Assembly (NCBI GenBank): GCA_018676675.1
Contig: JABHEG010000217.1
Location: 1-64,000, forward strand
Origin: Lentisphaerota bacterium
Lineage (GTDB): Bacteria; Verrucomicrobiota; Lentisphaeria; Oligosphaerales; JABHEG01
Direction: 5' to 3'
Length of the DNA: 64,000 nt
The position numbers were made by a program, and so were the translations under genes. The notes beneath the pieces were generated by a model, which did not search any database, was not told the DNA's origin, and saw nothing but the letters and a program-made list of their open reading frames with translations. Positions 42,601 through 51,311 of the stretch are shown here, piece after piece; within the stretch, counting starts at the first letter, position 1; every line of letters begins with the position of its first letter.

Positions 42601-45600
42601 ATGATCCGTTTCCCGCGCTATTCAGTGGTCGCTTTCGTGCTCCTCACTATCACTTCTGTTGGTGTGGCTCATGCAGCCCAGTTTGCCCCGTTCCCGGGGC
42701 TGAAGGTGGCCCCGGCTGGAAACATGCAGATCGAGGAGATCCTCGTCTCAGTGGTCTTCTTCTCGTCTGAGTGGGTGTGCAGCCGGCAAGGCTCCGCCGC
42801 GGCGGTTGAACTCACGACGCACACACAGGACGCTGACCACTGGACTGCCGCCGGTGTGTTTCAGCCCCGCGGCGAGACCGTGCCCTTTGCTTTCCGCCAG
42901 GAGATGAACCGGGCAGACGATGGGTTCACCTACGCGGCAGAGGTGAAGCACCCAACCGGCCTTCCCAGTAAGACGCTTGCCCTCGACGTGCGGCTGCCGT
43001 CCACGTTCTACGACGGCAAGCGCGTGTCCATCGACGGCGTTCCTTTGGCCCTTGAACCCAAGACCTTCGAGACTGCCGTCACCAGGCGTGGTGTCCGTAG
43101 GATCGCCTTCCCAACTCCCCGAGGGGCGGCCGTTTTCGAGGGTGAATTCGACCTCCTGATCCAGGATGGCAGGTCCACGAACCACCCCTATTTCCGCTTT
43201 CGGCTGATGTTCAGCGAGTCCCGCGGAACTGTCAAGGACTCGTCTCTTAGGGCTCAGGTCAGCCTGGTCACGGCCGGGGTTGTGCCGATCGACTTGCGCG
43301 GAGCGGCCAACATGGGGTTCCAGGATGAGGTGGATGGGGATCGCAAGGGCGGCTGGACGGATCAGGGCGAGAACGACATCCGCATGCTCAAGCCCGGCCG
43401 CCGTCCATTCGGCAGCATCGCTTTTGCCGTGATCGATCCGACGGCCAATGCCGGTAAGTCATGTCTGGTCTTTGCCGGGCCGGATCGCCCCTACTTCCCG
43501 GAGCAGGCTGAGTTGCCCGTGGGCAGCGGTCCACACGAGTGTCTCTACCTGCTTCACGCCACGGCCTGGACTCCCAGGCAGGCCGGGACCGCAGTCGGGA
43601 CCGTGTGCGCCGCCTATGCGGACGGCAGCGAGACGGCGTATGAAGTCCAGGTCGGCCGCGATGTCGGGAATTGGTTCGGGGCGACGCATCTCGATAACGG
43701 AGTCGTGGGGTGGACCGGCGTCAACAAGCGATCGGCTCTGGGCCTCTATGTGACCAGGATTCCGCTTGAGGCGCGACCGGTTGCATCGATTCGCCTGGAG
43801 GCGTCTAGGAAGGCGGTCTGGATGGTGGTTGCGATGTCCGCGGGGGACAGCGTGGATGTCTGGCGGGCCACGCGGCGCCACTACCACTTCCCTGATGCCG
43901 ATTGGCATGTGTTCACTCACCGTGTAAGCACCGAGCCCGGGAGTGTTCTCGACTTCTCGACGCTGGTTGAGGATGGTCCCGCCGGCAAGCATGGTCCGGT
44001 CATCGCTCGTGATGGGCACTTCGAGTTCAGAGGCCGCCCTGGCGAGACAGTACGCTTCAATGGCACCAACCTTTGCAGCATGGCCAACTTCCAGGAGAAG
44101 CGGGCCAGCGAATTCCTAGCTGCTGAGCTCAGGAGGAAGGGATACAACTCCGCCCGTCTTCACCACTTCGGGGCCCAACTCCCCAGGCGCGGAGGGCCAT
44201 CCACCGACTTCGATCCGGAGCGGCGGGACCAGATAGACTACCTTTTCCATTGTCTCAAGCAGCAGGGGCTGTACATCAATATCGATCTTTACACCACGCG
44301 TACCGTCAGGAAAGGGGAGATTCCTGAGATTGATCGGGATGTCCGCCTGAACGACTTCAAAGCGTTGATGGCTGTCTCTCCAGCGGCGTTGGCTAACTGG
44401 AAGACGTACGCACGGTACGTATTGACCCACCCAAATCCTCACACCGGTTTGGCGTGGAAGGACGACCCGGCGCTGTACGGCATCTGCCTGGTCAATGAAG
44501 GCAACCTCTATTGCCACTGGGATGACTCCCCCGACATCGCGGCGTTGTATGAGAAGCGCTATTCAGAATGGCTCGTGAAGCGAGGTCTGGGGCCGGAAAC
44601 GGCCCCGATCGGCAAGTCACCTGAGTGGACCCAGTTCATCGTGGAGCTCAATCGGACTCTCACGCAGGAATGCGCGGCGTTTGTGCGCAGCTTGGGTACG
44701 ACTGCCCTGATCACGGACACCAACTACCGGCAGATCCTCCCGTCGATCCTGTTGCGCGAGGACCTCGACTACGTGGACAACCACGTGTATTGGGACCTGA
44801 AGAGGTTCCTGGGGAAGCGCTGGAAATTGCCCTATGGGCATCGTCAGTTGCGGGACACCGATCACGCCGCCTCGACGGTGCGCCGAGCCATGCCGACGCG
44901 GGATTTCAGGCGGCCGTTCACCGTCACCGAATTCAACTACTGCTTCCCGAACCACCACCGGGCAGAAGGTGGGGCCCTGATGGGAGCGTACGCCGCTCTT
45001 CAGGACTGGGACGGCATCTATCGCTACTGCTACGCTCACCGTGGCAGTCGCACCCAGGAGTCCGAAGAGTGTCACTATCTCGAGAATGCGTCTGACCCGG
45101 TGAACGTGCTGTCCGAGCGCATCAGTGCGCTGTTTTTTCTGCGCCGCGACGTGAGACCCGCCACCACCCGGATTCCCTTTGTCTACTCTGATCACATGCT
45201 GGCGGCTGAGGGGATGCTGGTGCGGGCCACCGGTGTTCCCAGTGATGCTCTTACCAAACTGGGGCTCGCCTACCAGCTGGGCTGTGTCAGGCTGCGAGAC
45301 GCGGCGGCGTTCACGGCGACAAGTCCTTTCTCCGTCGTTTCCCGGCCAACCTGGCCCCATGCAGGGAGGTCCCTCAATGCCTTTGAGGATAGTGCGGAGC
45401 TTCTGGAGCAGCTCGTCGCCAAGGGATTGCTTCCCCCGGGGCGCTATGCCCCGGAAACGGACGTCTTCACCAGCGAGACCGGGCAATTGTGCATGGATGA
45501 GAAAAGGGATGTCTTCGCGGTGGTGACTGATCAGAGCGAGTGTTTTGTCCTTGCCAAAGGGCAGGAACAGACCGGCGACAGATTGCAGGTGACCAAGGTT

Positions 45601-45954
45601 GACCAGAACGCGGTGGTGGCGGTGGCTTCTGTCGATGGACAGCCGATTGGCGCCAGTCGACGACTTGTGGTCTTCCATCTGACCGATGTCATGAACAGCG
45701 GAACGACGTTTGACGATGCCAGGCACACGGTCCTGAGCGCCTGGGGGCGGCTGCCGCATCTCGTGCGCCGCGGCAGCGCTGCCGTGCAGATCTCCCTCCA
45801 ATCGCCCGAGGCGTACACCGTGTACGCTCTCGACGTTGGCGGGAAGCGCCTGTGGTGCATCCCCGCAAGTGCGACGGCGGGCAAGCTCTCGTTCCGGGCG
45901 ACAACCGTGCACAAGCAGGGGACGTGCATGGTTTACGAGATCGTGAGGGAGTGA
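42601..45954 (+). CDS. Large secreted putative glycoside hydrolase, clan GH-A-like barrel
   Basis: About 1117 residues from ATG 42601, with CAGGAGAGG upstream and a signal peptide (VVAFVLLTITSVGVAHA). The first ~450 residues are beta-rich modules. Residues ~490-850 look like a TIM-barrel of clan GH-A: NGTNLCSMANFQ, a GYNSARLHHF strand, LVNEG with E633 (acid/base position) and VTEFNY with E777 (nucleophile position). The C-terminal ~250 residues are another beta region. No named family is recognised. The function is probably hydrolysis of a polysaccharide. It is divergent from the amidohydrolase and followed directly by a tandem repeat array. Confidence 0.72.
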   Translation: MIRFPRYSVVAFVLLTITSVGVAHAAQFAPFPGLKVAPAGNMQIEEILVSVVFFSSEWVCSRQGSAAAVELTTHTQDADHWTAAGVFQPRGETVPFAFRQEMNRADDGFTYAAEVKHPTGLPSKTLALDVRLPSTFYDGKRVSIDGVPLALEPKTFETAVTRRGVRRIAFPTPRGAAVFEGEFDLLIQDGRSTNHPYFRFRLMFSESRGTVKDSSLRAQVSLVTAGVVPIDLRGAANMGFQDEVDGDRKGGWTDQGENDIRMLKPGRRPFGSIAFAVIDPTANAGKSCLVFAGPDRPYFPEQAELPVGSGPHECLYLLHATAWTPRQAGTAVGTVCAAYADGSETAYEVQVGRDVGNWFGATHLDNGVVGWTGVNKRSALGLYVTRIPLEARPVASIRLEASRKAVWMVVAMSAGDSVDVWRATRRHYHFPDADWHVFTHRVSTEPGSVLDFSTLVEDGPAGKHGPVIARDGHFEFRGRPGETVRFNGTNLCSMANFQEKRASEFLAAELRRKGYNSARLHHFGAQLPRRGGPSTDFDPERRDQIDYLFHCLKQQGLYINIDLYTTRTVRKGEIPEIDRDVRLNDFKALMAVSPAALANWKTYARYVLTHPNPHTGLAWKDDPALYGICLVNEGNLYCHWDDSPDIAALYEKRYSEWLVKRGLGPETAPIGKSPEWTQFIVELNRTLTQECAAFVRSLGTTALITDTNYRQILPSILLREDLDYVDNHVYWDLKRFLGKRWKLPYGHRQLRDTDHAASTVRRAMPTRDFRRPFTVTEFNYCFPNHHRAEGGALMGAYAALQDWDGIYRYCYAHRGSRTQESEECHYLENASDPVNVLSERISALFFLRRDVRPATTRIPFVYSDHMLAAEGMLVRATGVPSDALTKLGLAYQLGCVRLRDAAAFTATSPFSVVSRPTWPHAGRSLNAFEDSAELLEQLVAKGLLPPGRYAPETDVFTSETGQLCMDEKRDVFAVVTDQSECFVLAKGQEQTGDRLQVTKVDQNAVVAVASVDGQPIGASRRLVVFHLTDVMNSGTTFDDARHTVLSAWGRLPHLVRRGSAAVQISLQSPEAYTVYALDVGGKRLWCIPASATAGKLSFRATTVHKQGTCMVYEIVRE

Positions 45955-45958
45955 AGAC

Positions 45959-46270
45959 GTCGGAGCACGGCGGCTCCTCCCACATTGAGAAGGGGAAGCA
46001 GCCAACGCGGGAGGGGGTGCCATCCCCCGATTGGGAGTCGGAGCACGGCGGCTCCTCCCACCTTGAGAAGGGGAAGCAGCCAACGCGGGAGGCGGCGCCA
46101 CCCGCCGATTGCTGGGGAGTCGGAGCACGGCGGCTCCTCCCACATTGAGACGGAGAAGCAGCCAACGTGGGAGGCGGTGCCATCCCCCGATTGGGAGTCG
46201 GAGCACGGCGGCTCCTCCCACCTTGAGACGGAGAAGCAGCCAACCTGGGAGGCACCCCCGTGCGGCGACC
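45959..46270 (+). repeat. Tandem array of four ~78-bp units
   Basis: Units begin at 45959, 46037, 46119 and 46197, each with GTCGGAGCACGGCGGCTCCT, then a GAAGCAGCCAAC segment and a GGGAGGCGGTGCCA-type core. Differences between units are single bases or small indels. The array starts five bases after the stop codon of the upstream gene. The core also occurs in the composite repeat at 9.9 and 20.0 kb. There is no unique spacer, so it is not a CRISPR. Confidence 0.92.
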
Positions 46271-46276
46271 ATTCCG

Positions 46277-46342
46277 CTTGTACGGCGAGCGGCCCTCCGA
46301 TCGCCAAGAGGAGATGCCGCCCGGGGGGCCGTGCGGCGTACG
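46277..46342 (-). repeat. Dispersed repeat, inverted partner of 24815-24903
   Basis: 46292-46342 is the near-exact reverse complement of 24815-24866, and 46277-46293 of 24887-24903. Here the two blocks are directly joined, lacking the ~20 bases present at 24.87 kb. It follows the 78-bp array; the remaining bases to 46435 are similar GC-rich sequence without a gene. Confidence 0.8.
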
Positions 46343-46435
46343 AAGAAAAGTGGGAGGCGCCTCCGCGCGGCGACCCAACTGATCCCAGGCGCCAACAGGA
46401 GCGCCGCCCGGAGAGCGGCGCTACGGCCAGCCCCC

Positions 46436-48616
46436 CTACTTCAGCCTCACGAACGCGCGCAGACGCTTGACCGGATAGGTCTTGGCGTTGGCCACAAACG
46501 TCCAGTCCCTGGTCTTGCCGGTGCTGTTGCCTATGCCCAGGTCGGCATTGGGCCCCGTCTTCCAGTGGTTGAGGGCGAAGATCGTCTGCTTGGCTTCGTG
46601 GTTGTGGACCTGCATTGAGCCATACCCGTTCTCGGGGGCGGAGAATTGGTCTCCGAAGTCCCAGATTCCTGCAGATGCATTCGGGACTTTACCTGTGTTC
46701 GGCGGGCCGTAGTTGTGTGGCCAGAACTCGATGTTCCCCCCGGTCAGGCCCGTTCCGGTGACAATTCCCTGGACGTTCGAGATGACATTCATGTCCGTCA
46801 CCTTCGTCTGGAAGTTGATTCCGGCGCCGTATGCGGGAACGCCGATCTTCGTCACGTCGTCCGTGAAGGCTGCCATTGAGACGTAGACGTAATCGGTTGC
46901 CCCGCTGTCCTTCTGCAGTTCGAGGAAGTAGGCGACCCGGTCGAACGGACCGGTGACCTGTTTGGTGTTGTCGGTGTCGTAGCTCACCTCCACACCGAGC
47001 TTTGCCAGATCCAGCGTGTACACAAGGGTGTACTGCTTGGCTTCATCGACCCTGAGCTTGAGCCAATCGCGGTCGGGGACTTCGCCTGCCCGGAAGGCCC
47101 CGGCGGGCAAGCCTTCCTTGTTCATGAGATTCGGCTCCGCTGTCTTGTGCCAGGCAAAGCGCATGGCTGCCGGGGCTTTCACGTCAGGGGCGGAGAGCAC
47201 GACCGAGTCGAGCCCGTCGATGACGGCATTCGCTTTGACAAAATCTGTCTCTTTGCCGATGATCTCGAACCACGTCAATGGCTTGCCGTCCCGTGAGGCG
47301 AGTCCAGTGCCGACACTATCGAAGCGGATTCGCAGCTTGCTTCCTTCGATTGCCATCGTCTTGAATGCGGGGCCTGAGCACACGAGTTCCGTGCGCCTGT
47401 AGTCATTCGCGAGGGCGAGCAGCGCGAGACGCCGCCCCACTTCCTGCTTGTTCCTGGGATGGATGTCTTTGGTGTTGCCGATGTCGCTCGGGATCACCAT
47501 GCCGGTTTTCGGGATCGACAGAGCGGCGGCCTGTGCTTCCCAGAACGCGGGAAGCACTCCCGAGGGTTCGGAGCCGTAGACGTACGGGGCAATCTGCACG
47601 TAGTAGAACGGAAATTCTCCCTGCCCCCACACGTCACGCCAGCCGCCGATAAGGGCCTTCATTTTCTCCGTGTAGAACATCCCCTCTCCGTGATTCGACT
47701 CCCCCTGGTACCAGATTGCGCCACGGATGGCAAGAGGGACGAGGGCGTGGACCATGCCGTTGTAGAGAGTGGACGGATCCTGATGCCCGATGAGGGGAAC
47801 GAGTTCCTTTGGGTAGACGGGTGAGGGATGGATCACTTCCTTCTGGGCCAGGGCGGTCTTGGCTTCTCCCAACCACGCGTCTACCTCGGCGAGGTACTCA
47901 TTCAGGCGTGTCTTGTACGGTTGTGAGTGGGGGTCGGTGAGAACGACGCGGTTGTGGATGTCCTTACACGCCGGGACGGCGGCGAACCCCCGCGGGGGAA
48001 CCCAGGGCTCAATGCGCGTTCCCCCCCAGGATGAGTTGATCAGGCCGATCGGGACGCCGAGCTCCTTGTGGAGTTCCCGGCCCATGAAGTAACCGCACGC
48101 GGTGAATCCGCCGGCTGTTGCCGGGTTGCAGACCTTCCATTCGGCTGTCACATCGTCCGCCGGCTGGCTGGCCGGACGCCTAGGAATGGCAAGGTGTCGG
48201 ATCGCCGGATAGTCGGCTGCGGCAATTTCATCTTTCGGATTGAGACTGTTGCTCACCGTCCACTGCATATTCGACTGTCCGGAACACAGCCAGACTTCGC
48301 CGACAAGGATGTCCTCAAGCACGACTTTGTTGGTGCCTGACACGGTGAGTGTGAGCGGGCCGCCCGTGGCGATCTCGGGCAGGTCGACGCGCCACTTTCC
48401 CTCTTTGTCGGCTGTCGTGCTGACCGGGGAGCGGTCGCCGAGGGTGACTGTCACTCCTTCGTCGGGGGCAGCCCAGCCCCACACGGGGAGGGGCATATCA
48501 CGCTGGAGAACCATGTGACTGCCAAAGACTTTCGGCAGGCGTACATCAGCGACGCCTGTCGTGCACAACCCGAACGCTGCCAATGCGGCAATTCCGAGAG
48601 CTGTCCGTCGATCCAT
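46436..48616 (-). CDS. Sialate O-acetylesterase (SASA family) with extra C-terminal domain
   Basis: About 726 residues with a signal peptide (DRRTALGIAALAAFGLCTTG). Residues ~25-105 form a beta domain (FGSHMVLQRDMPLPVWGW), and the SASA domain has the nucleophile motif LCSGQSNMQW with S115, INSSWGGTRIEPW and IWYQGESNHGEG. The family removes O-acetyl groups from sialic acids or plant-type polysaccharides. The C-terminal ~190 residues, which include YVSMAAFTDDVTKIG and QTIFALNHWKTGPN, are an additional beta domain not part of the standard esterase. ATG 48616 has AGGGAG upstream; the open frame reaches 48673. Confidence 0.9.
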   Translation of the reverse strand: MDRRTALGIAALAAFGLCTTGVADVRLPKVFGSHMVLQRDMPLPVWGWAAPDEGVTVTLGDRSPVSTTADKEGKWRVDLPEIATGGPLTLTVSGTNKVVLEDILVGEVWLCSGQSNMQWTVSNSLNPKDEIAAADYPAIRHLAIPRRPASQPADDVTAEWKVCNPATAGGFTACGYFMGRELHKELGVPIGLINSSWGGTRIEPWVPPRGFAAVPACKDIHNRVVLTDPHSQPYKTRLNEYLAEVDAWLGEAKTALAQKEVIHPSPVYPKELVPLIGHQDPSTLYNGMVHALVPLAIRGAIWYQGESNHGEGMFYTEKMKALIGGWRDVWGQGEFPFYYVQIAPYVYGSEPSGVLPAFWEAQAAALSIPKTGMVIPSDIGNTKDIHPRNKQEVGRRLALLALANDYRRTELVCSGPAFKTMAIEGSKLRIRFDSVGTGLASRDGKPLTWFEIIGKETDFVKANAVIDGLDSVVLSAPDVKAPAAMRFAWHKTAEPNLMNKEGLPAGAFRAGEVPDRDWLKLRVDEAKQYTLVYTLDLAKLGVEVSYDTDNTKQVTGPFDRVAYFLELQKDSGATDYVYVSMAAFTDDVTKIGVPAYGAGINFQTKVTDMNVISNVQGIVTGTGLTGGNIEFWPHNYGPPNTGKVPNASAGIWDFGDQFSAPENGYGSMQVHNHEAKQTIFALNHWKTGPNADLGIGNSTGKTRDWTFVANAKTYPVKRLRAFVRLK

Positions 48617-48815
48617 TGTCGCGTCTCCCTGACCTGTACTCTTCATGCTGTGGGCCTGATCGTGCGCTTCCACTATCTGCGTAACCTACATGGCGGCCCG
48701 GGCGATTCTAGGATGCCTGCCAGGCTCACCCCAGGGACAGAAGGCTGTTCGGAGCTTATCTTGACACCATTCCTGCGTCCGGTCGGCTGTGCGCTTACTG
48801 AAGGAGGCCATCCTG

Positions 48816-49946
48816 ATGAGATCTTGCGGCATGTCCTATCCAGTCTCGTTGATCGGGTTGCCGGTGGGTGCGACGACAGCCGATCCGCCGCCGCGGCCGT
48901 GTTCGGACCCTCCCGCGATCGAGTCATCCTGGGACGATCTTCTGGAGGGCATCAGTTCCGTCGACGAATGGCACGAGCACCGCAGCGTACTGAAACGTCG
49001 TTTCCTGGATCTGATCCGCGATGACCGCAAGCCGGACCGTCCGCCGCTCGACTTCGAGATCCTTGAGTCGACGGTCATCGACGAGGTCTACACGCGGCAG
49101 CTTGTCAGCTACAACGTGGAGACTGACGAACGCGCGCATGCTTACCTGGGAACCCCTCTGGGGATGGCGGATCCCGTCCCCGGCGTTGTGGCCTTGCACG
49201 GGACGTATGCACAAGGCAAGGAACGGGTCGCCGGATTGGTGGACAACCCCGACAAAGCCTATCTCGACCACCTCTGTCGGCGTGGCTATGTGGTCATTGC
49301 TCCGGACCATTTTGTGGCTGGACACCGGATCCCCCCTGAGGGCTCGTATGAGACCGGACGTTTCTACGAGAAGCATCCTGAATGGACGGCAGTGGGCAAG
49401 TTCACCTACGAACACTCGATTGCCGTTGACGTGCTGCAGTCACTGGACGCGGTGGCCTCGGACCGGATCGGGGTGCTCGGTCACTCCCTTGGGGGGCATG
49501 GCACGCTCTTCCTGTCCGCCTATGACGATCGCGTGGCCGCCGCCGCCGGGAACTGTGGTGGCGCGTTTTTCCGCCATAATCCCGGGGTTGAGGCATGGGG
49601 CCGTGATCGCTGGTACATCTACCTCAAGCACATCCGCCCAGGACTGCTGTCCGGGACGTTGCCGCCGATCGATTTCCATGAGATCATGGCGCTGATCGCA
49701 CCCCGTCCATTCCTCGATCTCTCCGCCCTCAACGATGGGAATCCACTGACCCAGCGGCAGCGCCTGCTGATGTTGATGCGGGTCATGGATGTGTACGAGT
49801 TGGAGCAGGTCCCCGAGAACTTCGCTTTCTATGTACACGGCAGGGGACATTCGGTGGCCCATGAGTCGCGCGAACTGCTGTACGGCTGGCTGGATACGCA
49901 TCTGAAACCTGCCGAGACAACGGCGACGCGATTGGTGGCCGAATAG
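48816..49946 (+). CDS. Alpha/beta hydrolase, dienelactone-hydrolase/acetylesterase-like
   Basis: About 376 residues. The catalytic Ser is S224 in GVLGHSLGGHG, an oxyanion-type strand is VVALHGTYAQ, and the late GRGHSVAHESR contains the likely His; the Asp is probably in FLDLSALND. The architecture resembles bacterial carbohydrate esterases of the dienelactone hydrolase group often found with SASA and sulfatases. No clear signal peptide follows the chosen ATG 48816, which has GAAGGAGG eight bases upstream. It diverges from the sialate esterase gene across a 199-base region. Confidence 0.85.
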   Translation: MRSCGMSYPVSLIGLPVGATTADPPPRPCSDPPAIESSWDDLLEGISSVDEWHEHRSVLKRRFLDLIRDDRKPDRPPLDFEILESTVIDEVYTRQLVSYNVETDERAHAYLGTPLGMADPVPGVVALHGTYAQGKERVAGLVDNPDKAYLDHLCRRGYVVIAPDHFVAGHRIPPEGSYETGRFYEKHPEWTAVGKFTYEHSIAVDVLQSLDAVASDRIGVLGHSLGGHGTLFLSAYDDRVAAAAGNCGGAFFRHNPGVEAWGRDRWYIYLKHIRPGLLSGTLPPIDFHEIMALIAPRPFLDLSALNDGNPLTQRQRLLMLMRVMDVYELEQVPENFAFYVHGRGHSVAHESRELLYGWLDTHLKPAETTATRLVAE

Positions 49947-49972
49947 GTCGTCCGGCCCCCCGAGCCTGGCCT

Positions 49973-49991
49973 CTGGCGCGAAGTGCGCCAG
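49973..49991. terminator. Hairpin after the alpha/beta hydrolase gene
   Basis: CTGGCGC and GCGCCAG form a perfect 7-bp stem with a 5-base loop, 27 bases past the stop. It immediately precedes the 160-bp tandem repeat. No U-tract is visible. Confidence 0.45.
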
Positions 49992-49992
49992 T

Positions 49993-50285
49993 CATATCAG
50001 AGGGCGTAACTGCCGTCTTTCTGGAGAGCCGTCGTCCTCGACGGTTCGGCATGCGTGCGGCCACGGCGGGGGACCGCCGCTCTCCAAGGGAAGCCCCGGT
50101 CCGGAAGCCGTGGTTACAGACGAGCGAAGGCCTCTGCCGAAGGTCCGGCAGACATATCAGAGGGTGCAACTGCTGTCTTTCTGAAGAGCCGTCGTCCTCG
50201 ACGGTTCGGCATGCATGCGGCCACGGCGGGGGACCGCCGCTCTCCAAGGGAAGCCCGGTCCGGAAGCCGTGGTTACAGACGAGGG
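49993..50285 (+). repeat. Tandem repeat, two copies of a ~160-bp unit
   Basis: Unit 1 starts at 49993 and unit 2 at 50153 with the same CATATCAGAGGG(C/T)G opening, then a CCGTCGTCCTCGACGG hairpin-like centre and a GGCCACGGCGGGGGACCGCC block. The second copy ends near 50285. The link between them includes 50130-50149, a 20-base exact inverse of 14510-14529. The gap 49947-50473 otherwise contains no gene. Confidence 0.9.
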
Positions 50286-50473
50286 TACTCCCACGTGCGC
50301 CCCAGCTTGGAGAGTGAAACCCATTTGGAGTCTCGTCGGGTTGGAAAACAGCGGCTAGGCTGTACCTTTTCGCCCCCCCCCAAGACGGCCCGCGGCAGGT
50401 CGAGAAGGGCAGACTCACAATAGTCGTGATGACCATACGAGGCCGACACATCGGCCCGCTAGGAGACATCCAG

Positions 50474-51112
50474 ATGCGCCTTTCCCGGAGCTTCACCCTG
50501 ATTGAGTTGCTGGTGGTGATTGCGATCATCGCCATCTTGGCAGCGATGCTCCTTCCGTCGCTGCAGAAGGCCAAGTCCAAGGCTCTCCAAATCGCCTGCC
50601 TGAACAACCTGAAACAACAGGGCCTGGCGAGCACGATGTACATCGAGGACAATGAGGAGTTCCTCTGCCCGCACAACACCAACGGAACCCCGTATTACCG
50701 CTGGGTCCGCTATCTGCACCCATATATCGGCAACAAGGCTGCCTGCTCCTGCCCACACGGCGACTCGTCCAAGGTCTGGACTGTCGGTACGCCCTTCACA
50801 TTCGGCGGCGTGTTCGGAGGCTACGGAGTCACCTACGATCTCTGCCACGTCTCCCTTGCCGGGGGACGCCCCCGCAAGCTCCCCTCGCTTCACAATCCTA
50901 CCGAGACAATGATCCTCTTCGATATCGGTATGGCCTACGGACGTTTCGCAGAAGGCGCCGGCTTTCTCTCCTGGAACCATTACGACCGCATCGCCACCCG
51001 GCACAACAACAAGCCGGGAGTGCTCTACCTGGACGGGCACGCGGCCAACCACACCAGCAAGGCCAAACTCACCAGCGATATCCAGAACCGAATCGTGAAG
51101 ATCCGGCCGTAG
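50474..51112 (+). CDS. Prepilin-type N-terminal methylation protein, type II pseudopilin-like
   Basis: About 212 residues with the class III prepilin leader [20 protein letters not shown] right after a short basic leader (MRLSRS). The extracellular head contains cysteines around [14 protein letters not shown] and ends in [12 protein letters not shown], the DGH-type end motif shared with the protein at 12061. ATG 50474 has AGGAG upstream and the open frame extends to 50426. As at 12 kb, no pilus or secretion genes adjoin it. It precedes the large LamG protein on the same strand, with a 199-base gap. Confidence 0.87.
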   Translation: MRLSRSFTLIELLVVIAIIAILAAMLLPSLQKAKSKALQIACLNNLKQQGLASTMYIEDNEEFLCPHNTNGTPYYRWVRYLHPYIGNKAACSCPHGDSSKVWTVGTPFTFGGVFGGYGVTYDLCHVSLAGGRPRKLPSLHNPTETMILFDIGMAYGRFAEGAGFLSWNHYDRIATRHNNKPGVLYLDGHAANHTSKAKLTSDIQNRIVKIRP

Positions 51113-51311
51113 CAGACGGGGGGGCAAGTGGCGTGGAGCCACGCGGCCACGAGCTCGACGACTGCCAGGGGACCCGACTAACTTGCCAGATTCGTCTGTC
51201 GACGTCTCTTGCGGAGGGACGCACAGCCGCTATCGTCGTCTCCGATACCTAGCGGCTGTCTTGCTCTGCCGGACACCCCTGCTGCCAGGGACAAGCTGGA
51301 GTTCATACCGA

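Noticed and set aside
45959-46270. Possible CRISPR array
   Set aside because: The repeating unit is about 78 bp with no unique spacers of regular length, and no cas gene is present.
44617-46395. 592-residue minus-strand open frame
   Set aside because: It lies antisense to the large secreted glycosidase-like gene and continues into the 78-bp tandem array. Its composition is that of a high-GC shadow frame, and the plus-strand gene has motifs, a signal peptide and a ribosome site.
49993-50285. Possible CRISPR or small RNA gene
   Set aside because: There are only two long near-identical units; no direct-repeat and spacer alternation and no promoter-terminator pair were seen.
51131-51144. GCGTGG/CCACGC inverted repeat after the prepilin gene as a terminator
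   Set aside because: The loop would be only two bases and no T-tract follows, so support is too weak to call.
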